A stretch of DNA of 64,000 nt, taken from contig NZ_VBUT01000009.1 in assembly GCF_005863245.1 (NCBI RefSeq), positions 241,963 to 305,962 on the forward strand. The letters run 5' to 3'. The DNA is from Nocardia cyriacigeorgica (lineage in GTDB: Bacteria; Actinomycetota; Actinomycetes; Mycobacteriales; Mycobacteriaceae). The position numbers and the translations under genes were made by a program. This document shows positions 17,408 to 31,776 of this stretch, in pieces. Under the pieces are notes generated by a model that was given only the letters and a program-made list of their open reading frames with translations, was not told the origin of the DNA and did not search any database. Position 1 is the first letter of the stretch; each line of letters begins with the position of its first letter.

Positions 17408-18628
17408 CTATCCGCCCACCAGCCCCTTGGCGATATGCGTCACCTGGATCTCGTTGCTGCCCGCGTAGATCATCAGGGACTTCGCGTCGCGGGCGAGTTG
17501 CTCGACCTTGTATTCGGCCATGTAGCCGTTGCCGCCGAACAGCTGAACGGCTTCCATCGCGACCTCGGTGGCGGCGCGGGAGGAGTAGAGCTTCATCGCC
17601 GAAGCCTCGGCGAGGGAGACCTTTTCGCCGGCGGCGGTGCGTTCGATGGCGTTGAACACCATGTTCTGCACGTTGATGCGGGCGATCTCCATTTCGGCGA
17701 GCTTGAGCTGGATGAGCTGGAATTGGGCGATTTCTTTGCCCCAGAGCTTGCGGGACTTGGCGTATTCGACGCAGAGCCGGTGGCATTCGTTGATGATGCC
17801 GAGGGCGAGGGAGGCGATGCCGATGCGTTCGGCGGCGAAGGATTCCTTGGCGCTGTCCTTGCCGTCGCCCTTGGCCGGGTTCTCGGTTTCGCCGAGCAGG
17901 CGGTCGGGGGTGATGCGCACGTTGTCGAAGAACAGCTCGCCGGTGGGGGAGGAGTTCATGCCCATCTTCTTGAACGGCGGGCTCTGGGTGAACCCTGGCA
18001 TGCCCTTGTCGAGCACGAAGGTCAGGACTTTGCGGTCGCGCCGGTCGGTGCCGTCTTGTTCGTCGAGTTTGGCGTAGACGACGGTGACGTCGGCGTAGGG
18101 CCCGTTGGTGATGAACGTCTTCTGCCCGTTGAGGATGTAGTCCTCGCCGTCGCGGCGCACGTAGGACTTCATGCCGCCGAAGGCATCCGAGCCGGAATCG
18201 GGTTCGGTGATGGCCCAGGCGCCGACCTTCTCCATGGTCACCAGTTCCGGCAGCCAGCGCTTCTTCTGGGCGAGGGTGCCGCGGCTGCGGATGGTGCCGA
18301 CGGTGAGGCCGAGGCTCACGCCCATCGAGGCCACCAGGCCGAGGCTGACGCCGGCGAGCTCGCTGTTGAGGATGACGCCCATGCTGCCCGCGCCGCTGAA
18401 CCCGCCACCGGACTTGCCGGTGGTCCCCGCTTCCTCGCGGGCCAGCGATTTCGCCAGCCCTTCCCGCGCCATCTCGTCCAGGCCGAAGGTGGCATACAGC
18501 TTGCGGATGATGTCGTAGGGCGGCATGGCACCGCTTTCCAGCTGGTCGACGTGGGGTTTCAGCTCCTTGTCGATGAAGCCGCGCACCGCGTCGCGGAACA
18601 TCAGGTCTTCGTCGGACCACTGGTACAT
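17408..18628 (-). CDS. Acyl-CoA dehydrogenase (FadE family)
   Basis: The 406-residue flavoenzyme would oxidise an acyl-CoA to the enoyl-CoA. Visible blocks are WAITEPDSGSDAFGGMKSYV (FAD/substrate motif), LNGQKTFITNGPYADV, and the C-terminal signature QLFGGNGYMAEYKVEQLARDAKSLMIYAGSNEIQ. The region AHPIERTAAGEK-like (NAIERTAAGEKVSLAEASAMKLYSS) completes the fold. The ATG at 18628 gives MYQWSDEDLMFRDAV, the usual start for actinobacterial FadEs. A KstR-like palindrome lies 43 bases upstream, which suggests a sterol-catabolic role; that is inference. Confidence 0.9.
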   Translation of the reverse strand: MYQWSDEDLMFRDAVRGFIDKELKPHVDQLESGAMPPYDIIRKLYATFGLDEMAREGLAKSLAREEAGTTGKSGGGFSGAGSMGVILNSELAGVSLGLVASMGVSLGLTVGTIRSRGTLAQKKRWLPELVTMEKVGAWAITEPDSGSDAFGGMKSYVRRDGEDYILNGQKTFITNGPYADVTVVYAKLDEQDGTDRRDRKVLTFVLDKGMPGFTQSPPFKKMGMNSSPTGELFFDNVRITPDRLLGETENPAKGDGKDSAKESFAAERIGIASLALGIINECHRLCVEYAKSRKLWGKEIAQFQLIQLKLAEMEIARINVQNMVFNAIERTAAGEKVSLAEASAMKLYSSRAATEVAMEAVQLFGGNGYMAEYKVEQLARDAKSLMIYAGSNEIQVTHIAKGLVGG

Positions 18629-18670
18629 CGCGTGAACTCCCGAGGGATCGCCGGAACAGTCCCTCAAATA

Positions 18671-18684
18671 TAGAACACGTTCTA
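18671..18684 (-). promoter_or_regulatory. KstR-like TetR-family operator
   Basis: TAGAACACGTTCTA is a perfect 14-base palindrome of the TnnAAC..GTTnnA type known for KstR, the repressor of cholesterol catabolism in mycolata. It lies 43 bases upstream of the acyl-CoA dehydrogenase start. No other gene in the window shows the same site. Confidence 0.6.
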
Positions 18685-18757
18685 ATTCAGTTGACCGGGT
18701 GTGCGGTTTACCACCAACGGGTGCAGCGGGGTGAACGGAAGTTGGACAATGGTCTGC

Positions 18758-18949
18758 ATGGCACCGATAACTCGCGTCGGCATCGTGCTGTCCGTCCTCG
18801 CGCTGGGGATTCTCGCGGCGTCGATCTTCTTGCAGATCATCAACGACCGGTCCGCGGTGCTGGTGGCTGTCACCACCGCCGCGTGGGTGGCGCTGGCGGC
18901 GTCGACGTCGGTCGGCGCTAAGCGCGCGTGGCAGCATCCTCGGTACTGA
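18758..18949 (+). CDS. Small two-helix membrane protein, unknown
   Basis: The 63-residue product (start MAPITRVGIVLSVLALGIL at 18758; an ATG at 18749 is possible) has two membrane helices joined by FLQIINDRSA and ends with a short basic tail. It diverges from the acyl-CoA dehydrogenase and overlaps the 3' end of the convergent DUF418 gene by 32 bases. The family is not recognised. Confidence 0.5.
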   Translation: MAPITRVGIVLSVLALGILAASIFLQIINDRSAVLVAVTTAAWVALAASTSVGAKRAWQHPRY

Positions 18950-20126
18950 TGCTCGCGTTCCGGCGCCACGCCGGCCACTGCCGGTAGGTCGCGGCGCGCA
19001 GCACCCATTCCACCGGGCCGTAGGTGTGCCCGCGCAACCACCGCTCGCTCACCCATAGCTGAACGAAATAGGTGACGACGGCGATCGCGAGGACGGCGAA
19101 CGGCGGGACGCGATCGCCCAGCGCGAGCCCGTACCCGGTGAAGATGACGGCCATCACCACCGATTGGCCGATGTAGTTGCTGGCCGCCATGCGTCCGGCA
19201 GGTGCCATTCGGCGCACCGACGCCGCACGGCTCGATTGCGCCAACCAGACGATCACCGCCATGTACAGCACGGTCATCACGGGGTTGAGCAATTCCTGAA
19301 GACCGAACAGATAGCTCGGCACTTTGCCGTGCAGCGTGTGCAGGACCACCGTCGTGATCGATACGGGCAGCCCGATGAAAACGCCGATCAGCAGCGCCCG
19401 CGGCGTCCAGCGACGCAACCGTTCGGGGTCCTCGAACAGCCGCACCTTGCCTGCCGCCATACCGATCAGGAACATGCCCATGCTGGTGAAGCCCTGGCCC
19501 ACGATGGTGAACAGCACGAAGATCGGCCCGGTCGCCAGTTGGGTGGTGAAGACGTCGGCAGGGGAACCGAGGAATCCGGTGCGAATCGCTTCCAGGTCGA
19601 AGAACGCGCCGAGCTTGCCGACGCCGCCGTCGCCGCCCGGCGCGAACGCGAGCGCGGCGAACAGCACGTACAGCAGCACGCCGCTGATCAGTGCGGTGCG
19701 AGGCCGAATCTTGCGCAGCAGCACCAGAATCGCGCACAGCACGGCGTACAGGGTGAGGATGTCGCCGATCCACAACAGGCACACATGCGCCAGGCCGATC
19801 AGCAGCAGTGCCTCGCACCGGCGCAGCAGCCGCGGCACTGGTGCGGCACCGGCGCGTTCGGCGGCCGCGATTTGCAGCGTGAACGAATACCCGAACAGGA
19901 ATGCGAACAGCACATAGAACTTGCCGAGGAAAAACCCGTAGATGATTCCGTAGGCGAGCCGGTCCCAGGTGCCGTCGTACATCGGCGCCGGGTCGGAATT
20001 CGGTCCGGTGAACGACAGCAGCATGGTCAGCACTGCCGCATTGGTGACCAGAATTCCGAACAGCGCGAAACCGCGCAGCATATCCACTTCGCCGATGCGC
20101 CGTGCCGGCTGCGCCGTGTGGGTCAT
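18918..20126 (-). CDS. DUF418-domain membrane protein (YeiB-like)
   Basis: The 402-residue protein has about ten membrane segments. The N-terminus RRIGEVDMLRGFALFGILVTNA and the C-terminal block ASNYIGQSVVMAVIF ... YFVQLWVSERWLRGHTYGPVEWVLRAATY are diagnostic of DUF418. Such proteins are related to acyltransferase-like (DUF1624/OpgC) membrane enzymes, but no activity is established. It stands alone, convergent with a tiny membrane gene. Confidence 0.88.
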   Translation of the reverse strand: MTHTAQPARRIGEVDMLRGFALFGILVTNAAVLTMLLSFTGPNSDPAPMYDGTWDRLAYGIIYGFFLGKFYVLFAFLFGYSFTLQIAAAERAGAAPVPRLLRRCEALLLIGLAHVCLLWIGDILTLYAVLCAILVLLRKIRPRTALISGVLLYVLFAALAFAPGGDGGVGKLGAFFDLEAIRTGFLGSPADVFTTQLATGPIFVLFTIVGQGFTSMGMFLIGMAAGKVRLFEDPERLRRWTPRALLIGVFIGLPVSITTVVLHTLHGKVPSYLFGLQELLNPVMTVLYMAVIVWLAQSSRAASVRRMAPAGRMAASNYIGQSVVMAVIFTGYGLALGDRVPPFAVLAIAVVTYFVQLWVSERWLRGHTYGPVEWVLRAATYRQWPAWRRNASISTEDAATRA

Positions 20127-20211
20127 GCCGCAACGCTAGGTGGTCGCGGGTCTTGCCCACATCGGCCGCCCGGATGATCTACGCCGTGCGCGGATCAGCC
20201 GGGAGAATGAC

Positions 20212-20415
20212 TCACGGGCTCGGTTGCGGGAGCTTGCAATCGTTGACCTTGGGGTTGACCCCGGCATAGTTCAACGGACCGGCGATCACGGTTACCGCGA
20301 CGGTCCCGATGCTCGCGCAGTTCTGTTCCCGGTCGGTGAAATAGCCGCGTTGTACGGCGGCGAAGGCGCCGATGAGCAGCCATACGACTGCCACGATCGT
20401 CACTAGGCGTCGCAT
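20212..20415 (-). CDS. Small secreted or membrane-anchored protein, unknown
   Basis: The 67-residue product begins MRRLVTIVAVVWLLIGAFAAVQRGYF, a signal or anchor helix, followed by a short extracytoplasmic part with two cysteines (NCASIG, DCKLPQ). A purine-rich site (GAGGAGGGCGG on its strand) lies just before the ATG at 20415. Similar short single-helix proteins are common in Nocardia; the function is unknown. Confidence 0.6.
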   Translation of the reverse strand: MRRLVTIVAVVWLLIGAFAAVQRGYFTDREQNCASIGTVAVTVIAGPLNYAGVNPKVNDCKLPQPSP

Positions 20416-20449
20416 TCCGCCCTCCTCATGACTAGGTGTCGGGCGTGAA

Positions 20450-20605
20450 TCAGTAGTAGTGACGCCTGCCCGCGACGGGACGGCCGACACTGCCGAGTAG
20501 CAACAGCACCGCGCCGATGATCAGGATGACGACGCCGAGCATGGTGATCGCGGAAACGTCGAAAATCAGTCCGGCAATGAGGAGTACGGCTCCGATGATG
20601 ATCAT
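20450..20605 (-). CDS. DUF6131-family small membrane protein
   Basis: The 51-residue product is almost wholly two hydrophobic helices (MIIIGAVLLIAGLIFDV and ITMLGVVILIIGAVLLLLGS) ending GRPVAGRRHYY, the hallmark tail of DUF6131. No role is established. It lies just upstream of the small secreted-protein gene on the same strand and may be co-transcribed. Confidence 0.75.
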   Translation of the reverse strand: MIIIGAVLLIAGLIFDVSAITMLGVVILIIGAVLLLLGSVGRPVAGRRHYY

Positions 20606-20861
20606 GAGGTGGATCCGATCAGGTGTAGCGATGACGGTGCAGGCCGGTTTCTGGACCTGCCGTCGCATTAAGTAGACGCCCGATATGCCGTATTCGCAAC
20701 CATCTGGACCCGGTCGCCGCACCCGGCTCGCGCCGGCCTTCGCGAGTCGCCGGAATTGTGGTATCGAGACGTACTGGTGATCAAAAACCAGCACATTTTT
20801 CCGGCAAGCGGGCAATACTCGGGTCGAATGGCCGATTCCCGCGCGAGCGAGGAGGAGATTG

Positions 20862-21305
20862 GTGCATATCGTGATCCGCTCCGTCGCCGGTGCGCTGGCC
20901 GCGATCGCGCTGGCTCTCGGGTTCGTGGTCGGCGGTTCAGGCCCCGCCGTGGCCCAGCCGACCACCGTCTTCCCGGTCCCGGTGGTGTTCAACTACGCCT
21001 ATGACCTGTCGCCGTCGGTCGGCGTGGTGCACGTGGCGGCGACGCCGACCGGGACGCCAGGGGAAACCGCCCTCACGGTCGACGACCCCATCTTCTCGAT
21101 CATCCCCTTCTCGCCGACCGTGCAGGTCAACTGGCGCAACTGGAACACCGGCGCGAACGGCACCATCGAACTGCCCACCACGACCAACTCGACGGGCAAG
21201 CCGAAGCCGGTGATCGTCACCACCGGCACCGGCCTGGTCACCGCCACCGTCTTCGCCACCAGCGGCAACATCGTCCCTGGTTTCGGCGCCTTCCAGACGC
21301 CGTAG
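20862..21305 (+). CDS. Secreted protein, unknown (paralogue-like to 35625-36089)
   Basis: The 147-residue product starts at the GTG at 20862 with a signal peptide ending near AVAQ. The mature part is beta-rich with no cysteine and contains VQVNWRNWNTGANGTIEL. The pattern xWRNxxTGAxG recurs in the secreted protein at 35625-36089, as does a similar C-terminal block. It is probably a small exported beta-sandwich protein; I do not recognise a family. It converges on the NRPS gene. Confidence 0.6.
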   Translation: MHIVIRSVAGALAAIALALGFVVGGSGPAVAQPTTVFPVPVVFNYAYDLSPSVGVVHVAATPTGTPGETALTVDDPIFSIIPFSPTVQVNWRNWNTGANGTIELPTTTNSTGKPKPVIVTTGTGLVTATVFATSGNIVPGFGAFQTP

Positions 21306-21333
21306 CCGTGCTCGGGACCCCTGGCGGCGAACC

Positions 21334-27515
<6,182 letters not shown>

Positions 27516-27537
<22 letters not shown>

Positions 27538-27619
27538 GTCCTGTCAAGCGCCGAAAGCTGGCTCATGCTAAGACGGTTGCTGTGGGGTCACCACGGATGG
27601 GAATTGAGCAGTAGCACCC
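27516..27619. repeat. 17-base inverted repeat around the NRPS start
   Basis: GGGTGCTACTGCTCAAT at 27516-27532 is exactly inverted at 27603-27619. One arm covers codons 2-7 of the NRPS and the other lies just past the DUF305 stop, with 70 bases between, which include the NRPS leader. It could form a structured leader or mark a past rearrangement. Confidence 0.6.
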
Positions 27620-27626
27620 GGTCGGG

Positions 27627-28235
27627 TCAGCTCTGGCCGAGCATCTGCTTCATCTGATCGATCTCGGCCTGCTGGGCGGCGACGATGCTGGTGGCGAGGG
27701 CTTTGGTGTCGGGATTGACGCCGTCGGCCAGCACCGTGTTCGCCATGTCGATGGCGCCGGTGTGGTGCTCGATCATCATCTGCATCCACTGCCGGTCGAA
27801 CTCGGGTCCGGTGGCGTTCTCCAGCGCCGTCATCTGCTCGGGCGTCATCATGCCCGGCATCTCGTGCCCACCGTGTCCGCCGTGCTCACCGGCGGTCGGC
27901 GCCGGCTTGCCGAAGCTCTCGAGCAGCGTGGTGATCTGCTGCATCTCCGGCGCCTGCGCGGCCTCGACCGCCGCCGCCAAGGCCAGCAGCTGCGGATTCT
28001 GGCTGCGGCCCGGCACCATCTTCGCCATGTCGACCGCCTGTGCGTGATGCGGGTACATCATCTGCAAGAAGGTGACGTCGGCCTCGTTGAAGTCGGTGCG
28101 CGTGCTCGCGGTGGTGGTGGCTGCCGTGCTGGTCGTGGTCTCGGTGGCGGTGGTCGAGTCGTCGCCACACCCGGCGACGGTGAGGGTGACCGCGGCGACG
28201 GCGGCGATCAGCAAACGGGTACGGGTGATGAACAT
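27627..28235 (-). CDS. DUF305 lipoprotein
   Basis: The 202-residue product has a signal peptide with lipobox VAGC, a Thr-rich linker and a DUF305 ferritin-like helical domain with two repeats of the metal-type motif: YPHHAQAVDMAKM and EHHTGAIDMANTV. A His/Gly/Met stretch (EHGGHGGHEMPGMM) sits between. DUF305 proteins are often associated with copper; here that is an inference. The neighbouring gene at 28320-29051 has the DUF6153-type layout often found beside DUF305. Confidence 0.9.
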   Translation of the reverse strand: MFITRTRLLIAAVAAVTLTVAGCGDDSTTATETTTSTAATTTASTRTDFNEADVTFLQMMYPHHAQAVDMAKMVPGRSQNPQLLALAAAVEAAQAPEMQQITTLLESFGKPAPTAGEHGGHGGHEMPGMMTPEQMTALENATGPEFDRQWMQMMIEHHTGAIDMANTVLADGVNPDTKALATSIVAAQQAEIDQMKQMLGQS

Positions 28236-28282
28236 GTCTGTGCTCCTGGGGAATTGCGATGAAATGCGGACAGGCGTCAGTC

Positions 28283-28309
28283 GCGCCCCTGGCCCGGTGA
28301 CCAGGGCGC
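28283..28309 (-). terminator. Hairpin between the DUF6153-type gene and the DUF305 gene
   Basis: GCGCCCCTGG and CCAGGGCGC pair around an eight-base loop with one bulged C. It follows the stop of the upstream gene. No T run is seen, so it could be a terminator, a processing site or neither. Confidence 0.35.
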
Positions 28310-28319
28310 GAGGGGCCCA

Positions 28320-29051
28320 TCAGATCCGCAGAATCGACAATTCCGACAGCGTCGGCATGGTCCACGGCGGTGGACGTTCGCGCCGAGCCGGACGGTTGCG
28401 TCCAGGCGTGCCGTGACTGTCCAGCGGCTGAAAAGCCAACCGGAACAACAGCACAAGCCCGATCGCCAGGCCGAGCATCGACAGGATGAACACGCACCCG
28501 TGCATCCCACCGTGCACGCCGCAGTCCCCGCAGTCCTGCTCGTGGCCGCCCATGCCGTCCAGCGACAGCAGTGGCGGTGCGAACGTGGCTGCGATCAGGT
28601 CGGATTCGGGCCGATCCTCGCGCACGCTGGAGTCGGCGACCGATTGTGCACTGAGTAAGGGATTTTCGGCGTCGGCTGCCGGGAAGGCCCGCGGCACAGC
28701 GTCGGTCACGACCGGGTGGGGGGCGCTCACGACCGCGTGCGGGGTGGTGGCAACCGAGTGTGCGGCGGGAGCGACTGCGTGTCGATCGAAGACCGCGCTT
28801 TCCGTGACGACCGGCGGGGAGGCGGTGCCGACGGCGTGCGGGTCGCTGGCGGCCGAGTGTGTGGCGGGTGCGGTCGCGTGTAGGTCGCCGCCTACCGAGG
28901 GTGCTCCGTGGTGCGCCCCACCCCAGGCGTGCCCGAAATCGAACACCCCGACATGCATGCCGACGATCCCGCCCAGCAAAACGACCAGCGCGAACAGCCG
29001 GGCGAGTCCCGGCAGGCGCGAAGTCGGATGCTGATCGGTCACGGCCCCCAT
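28320..29051 (-). CDS. DUF6153-like membrane protein with His-rich repeats
   Basis: The 243-residue product has an N-terminal helix (LFALVVLLGGIVGMHVGVFDFGH), a second helix (CVFILSMLGLAIGLVLLFRLAF) and a basic C-terminus, which fits the DUF6153 pattern. The ~130 residues between contain at least eight His-containing short repeats (PHAVGTA, RHAVAPA, AHSVATT, PHAVVSA, PHPVVT), then HEQDCGDCGVHGGMHGC with three cysteines. This could bind a metal outside the membrane. The gene precedes DUF305 on the same strand. Confidence 0.65.
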   Translation of the reverse strand: MGAVTDQHPTSRLPGLARLFALVVLLGGIVGMHVGVFDFGHAWGGAHHGAPSVGGDLHATAPATHSAASDPHAVGTASPPVVTESAVFDRHAVAPAAHSVATTPHAVVSAPHPVVTDAVPRAFPAADAENPLLSAQSVADSSVREDRPESDLIAATFAPPLLSLDGMGGHEQDCGDCGVHGGMHGCVFILSMLGLAIGLVLLFRLAFQPLDSHGTPGRNRPARRERPPPWTMPTLSELSILRI

Positions 29052-29087
29052 TCTAGAGATGGCGCGGGCAATACCCCGGAGAGGTAC

Positions 29088-29603
29088 TTACTCGTAGTCT
29101 TCGCAGGCGTCGACGGCGGCGTCCTTGGTGAGGTTGAACACGTCGATGTGGTCGTTCATGAGGTCGGTCGGCGCGTTCGTTTTCAGCATGTCGGCGAGCT
29201 TCTTGCTGTCGTCGCGCCAGTCCCGCAACGCCTGGGCGACGCCGGCGGGGACGTTCTTGACCAGTTTGCGGTCGACGTCGTTCGCGCCGTCGCGCAGCGC
29301 CGATTCGGCCTCGGCGGACTTGGCGGCGGTGTCGGGGGCGTCGTTGTTGCTGGCGTCGATGTAGGCGTTGAACTTGCGCACGGCGTTGCCGTTGGCGTCG
29401 CTGAACGCATCGCAGGCGGTGGTCGCCGCCGATTTGGCCGCCGCCGACGACGACGCTGCCGCCATCGAGGTATAGGTGGCCAGATCGGCCTGATTGACCT
29501 GGGCGGTGCCGGAAACGCTGTTCGAACAGGCGCTCACCAGAACGAGGCCGCCCGCCAGCGCCACCGAGGCGGCGCCCAGGCTCATGCGTTCGTAGCGTCG
29601 CAT
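29088..29603 (-). CDS. Lipoprotein, unknown
   Basis: The 171-residue product has a signal peptide with lipobox VSAC and a Ser/Ala-rich linker. A helical domain follows, with ATTACDAFSDANGNAVRKFNAYIDASNN and LVKNVPAGVAQALRDWRDDSKKLADML. The last ten residues include DACEDYE; the two cysteines of the mature domain could pair. It resembles the mycobacterial-type small helical lipoproteins but I cannot name the family. Confidence 0.6.
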   Translation of the reverse strand: MRRYERMSLGAASVALAGGLVLVSACSNSVSGTAQVNQADLATYTSMAAASSSAAAKSAATTACDAFSDANGNAVRKFNAYIDASNNDAPDTAAKSAEAESALRDGANDVDRKLVKNVPAGVAQALRDWRDDSKKLADMLKTNAPTDLMNDHIDVFNLTKDAAVDACEDYE

Positions 29604-29751
29604 CGGTCTTTCTCCCCTCGCGGATGCCGGCCGCCCCGTGTCTTCGCGGAGACAGACATTGCCGGCATCTGACCGTAAGTCTTCATGACCGTACTGGGTC
29701 GTTACAGCCGATGGCGAAGCGTGGCAGGAAAGTTGACGAACTGAGACCGGG

Positions 29752-30345
29752 TCAGGACGTGGCGATATCGATGACCAGCCGGGTCGGGTTGCTCAGCGCG
29801 TCCACCGAGAACGCGGGCCGCTCACCGTTGACGCCGATGAACGACTGGGTGACGCCCTCGAACACGATCGTCCGGTAGACCCCGGCGATGGCGGGCGCGG
29901 ACGGGTCGACCACCGGGTCCGGCCCCGAGTACGGCTCGACGCCGCTGTCGAACGGGTACACCGAGCCGGTGATCCGCACTTCCAGCACCGACTGCCCAGC
30001 GACGTCGATGGCGGTGCCGCTGCCATCCTGGACGGCCTTGTCGACGTATTCGACCTCCCAGCCCGGCGTGCCGGTGCCGCCGAGTTCGTAGACGACCCGG
30101 TCGAACCCCTCGTGGTGGCCGACGCTGATGTCGGTGACGGTCAGTGCGGCGTCGCCGGAGGCCTGGGCGCGTTTGGGCGCGGCATCGGCCGGGGCGGAGG
30201 GAGGTGCGGCCATGGTGGTGCTCGTCTCGGGCGAGGTGGTGGGGGCGTCGACGACGGTGGCGGGGGCCGGTTCGCTGTCGCCGCAGGCCGCCGCGAATCC
30301 GACGACGCCGAGGGCAACGATGCCGACCACCAGCTTGTTACGCAT
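29752..30345 (-). CDS. AMIN-like-domain lipoprotein
   Basis: The 197-residue product starts at the ATG at 30345 with lipobox AAAC, a Pro/Thr/Ala linker and a C-terminal beta-rich domain. That domain contains VTDISVGHHEGFDRVVYELGGTGTPGWEVEYVDK and ALSNPTRLVIDIATS, the pattern of the AMIN-like domain found in actinobacterial lipoproteins. The domain is thought to bind cell-wall material; that is family knowledge, not seen here. It is divergent from the methyltransferase gene. Confidence 0.75.
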   Translation of the reverse strand: MRNKLVVGIVALGVVGFAAACGDSEPAPATVVDAPTTSPETSTTMAAPPSAPADAAPKRAQASGDAALTVTDISVGHHEGFDRVVYELGGTGTPGWEVEYVDKAVQDGSGTAIDVAGQSVLEVRITGSVYPFDSGVEPYSGPDPVVDPSAPAIAGVYRTIVFEGVTQSFIGVNGERPAFSVDALSNPTRLVIDIATS

Positions 30346-30468
30346 GTGGCAAATGTTACCCATCATTGCCCGCTCGCATGGGGTATTCGGCCGGGGTGTT
30401 CGCACGCCGGAACCCGCCCGGATCGGGGCAGATGTGCTTGCCGGGCAACGATCTAGCACACTTGACGG

Positions 30469-31620
30469 GTGCTGAATGTGGAGGATCTGCTGGGGCGGCT
30501 GCGCCGGTATCCGGATGTGGAGGCGCCGAACCTGTATGCCGTCGATGCCGCTGATCGGTTGATTCTCGATGTCGCGGCCGATGCCTTGGCCGCCGCGGAT
30601 AGCGGGGAAGTTGCCGTTATCGGTGACAGTTACGGCGCCCTGACCCTCGGCGCCGCCGCCGCACACGACCTGCGCGGTTTACGCGTGCACCAGGATCTGC
30701 TCACCGGTGAACTCGCCCTCGCCGCCAACGCCCGCACCCTCGGCCTGACCGACCGCTACACCGCCCACGCCCTCGACGCCGAACTGCTCAAAGGCGTGCG
30801 GGTGGTCCTGCTGCGGCTGCCGCGCGTGCTGGCCGGGCTGAGCGAGATCGCCGACGCCATCGCCCGATTCGCCGAACCCGACGTCAAGGTGTTCGCCGGC
30901 GGCCGCGACAAATACCTGACCACCACGATGAACGAGGTCCTCGGTGAATCCTTCACCGATGTGCGGGCCAGCCGCGGCCGGCAGAAATCGCGCATGCTGC
31001 TGGTCAGCGGCCCGAAACAGGTCGGCGAGCCGCCGTTTCCGGTGCGCGAGCATCTCGGCGAACTCGATATCGACGTCGTCGCGCACGGCGCCGCCTTCTC
31101 CGGGGCTCGCCTCGATATGGGCACCCGTTTCCTGCTCCAGCACATGAAGACGATGAAGCCCGACGCCCGCACCGCCATCGACCTCGGCTGCGGCACCGGC
31201 ATCCTGGCCGTCGCGCTAGCCAAGGCCAGGCCCCGGCTGGAGGTGATCGGCACCGATCAGTCCGCCGCGGCGGTGGCGTCGGCGGTGGCCACGGTCGCCG
31301 CCAACGACGTCGCCGACCGGGTAACGGTGGTGCGCGACGACGCGATGTCGACCGCCCCGGACAACAGCGCCGATCTGGTGCTGTGTAATCCGCCGTTCCA
31401 TGTCGGCGCGGCGGTGCACACCGGGTCGGCGATCAAGATGTTCACCCAGACCGGGCGGGTGCTGCGGCCCGGTGGGGAACTGTGGACCGTCTACAACTCC
31501 CATCTCAATTACCGGGGTGTGGTGGAGCGGATGGTCGGACGCACCGACGTCATCGGGCGCAACCGCAAATTCACCGTCACCAGGTCGGTGTGTGGCCTGC
31601 ACGATGCCCACGAACGGTAG
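30469..31620 (+). CDS. Class I SAM-dependent methyltransferase, RsmC/RlmG-like
   Basis: The 383-residue product has two Rossmann-like halves. The N-terminal half is degenerate (AVIGDSYGALTLGAAAAHDL). The C-terminal half holds the SAM loop AIDLGCGTGILAVAL and the DLVLCNPPFHVG motif, NPPF being typical of base N-methyltransferases. This two-half layout is that of RsmC/RlmG, which methylate guanine in rRNA, so rRNA modification is the likely job. The GTG at 30469 gives MLNVEDLLGRLRRYP. Confidence 0.8.
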   Translation: MLNVEDLLGRLRRYPDVEAPNLYAVDAADRLILDVAADALAAADSGEVAVIGDSYGALTLGAAAAHDLRGLRVHQDLLTGELALAANARTLGLTDRYTAHALDAELLKGVRVVLLRLPRVLAGLSEIADAIARFAEPDVKVFAGGRDKYLTTTMNEVLGESFTDVRASRGRQKSRMLLVSGPKQVGEPPFPVREHLGELDIDVVAHGAAFSGARLDMGTRFLLQHMKTMKPDARTAIDLGCGTGILAVALAKARPRLEVIGTDQSAAAVASAVATVAANDVADRVTVVRDDAMSTAPDNSADLVLCNPPFHVGAAVHTGSAIKMFTQTGRVLRPGGELWTVYNSHLNYRGVVERMVGRTDVIGRNRKFTVTRSVCGLHDAHER

Positions 31621-31776
31621 AGTCCGATTTGTCGGTCTTTGCCGCAACGCCGAGTCGCCGTCCGGGAACTCGACGCCGGCGACGAACGTTGGACACAACA
31701 AGTTGGAAATCGGGCGCTAGCTCGATTCCGGCGGCCACGCATCGACGTGGGCCACGACTCCAGAAAGGGATGAACG

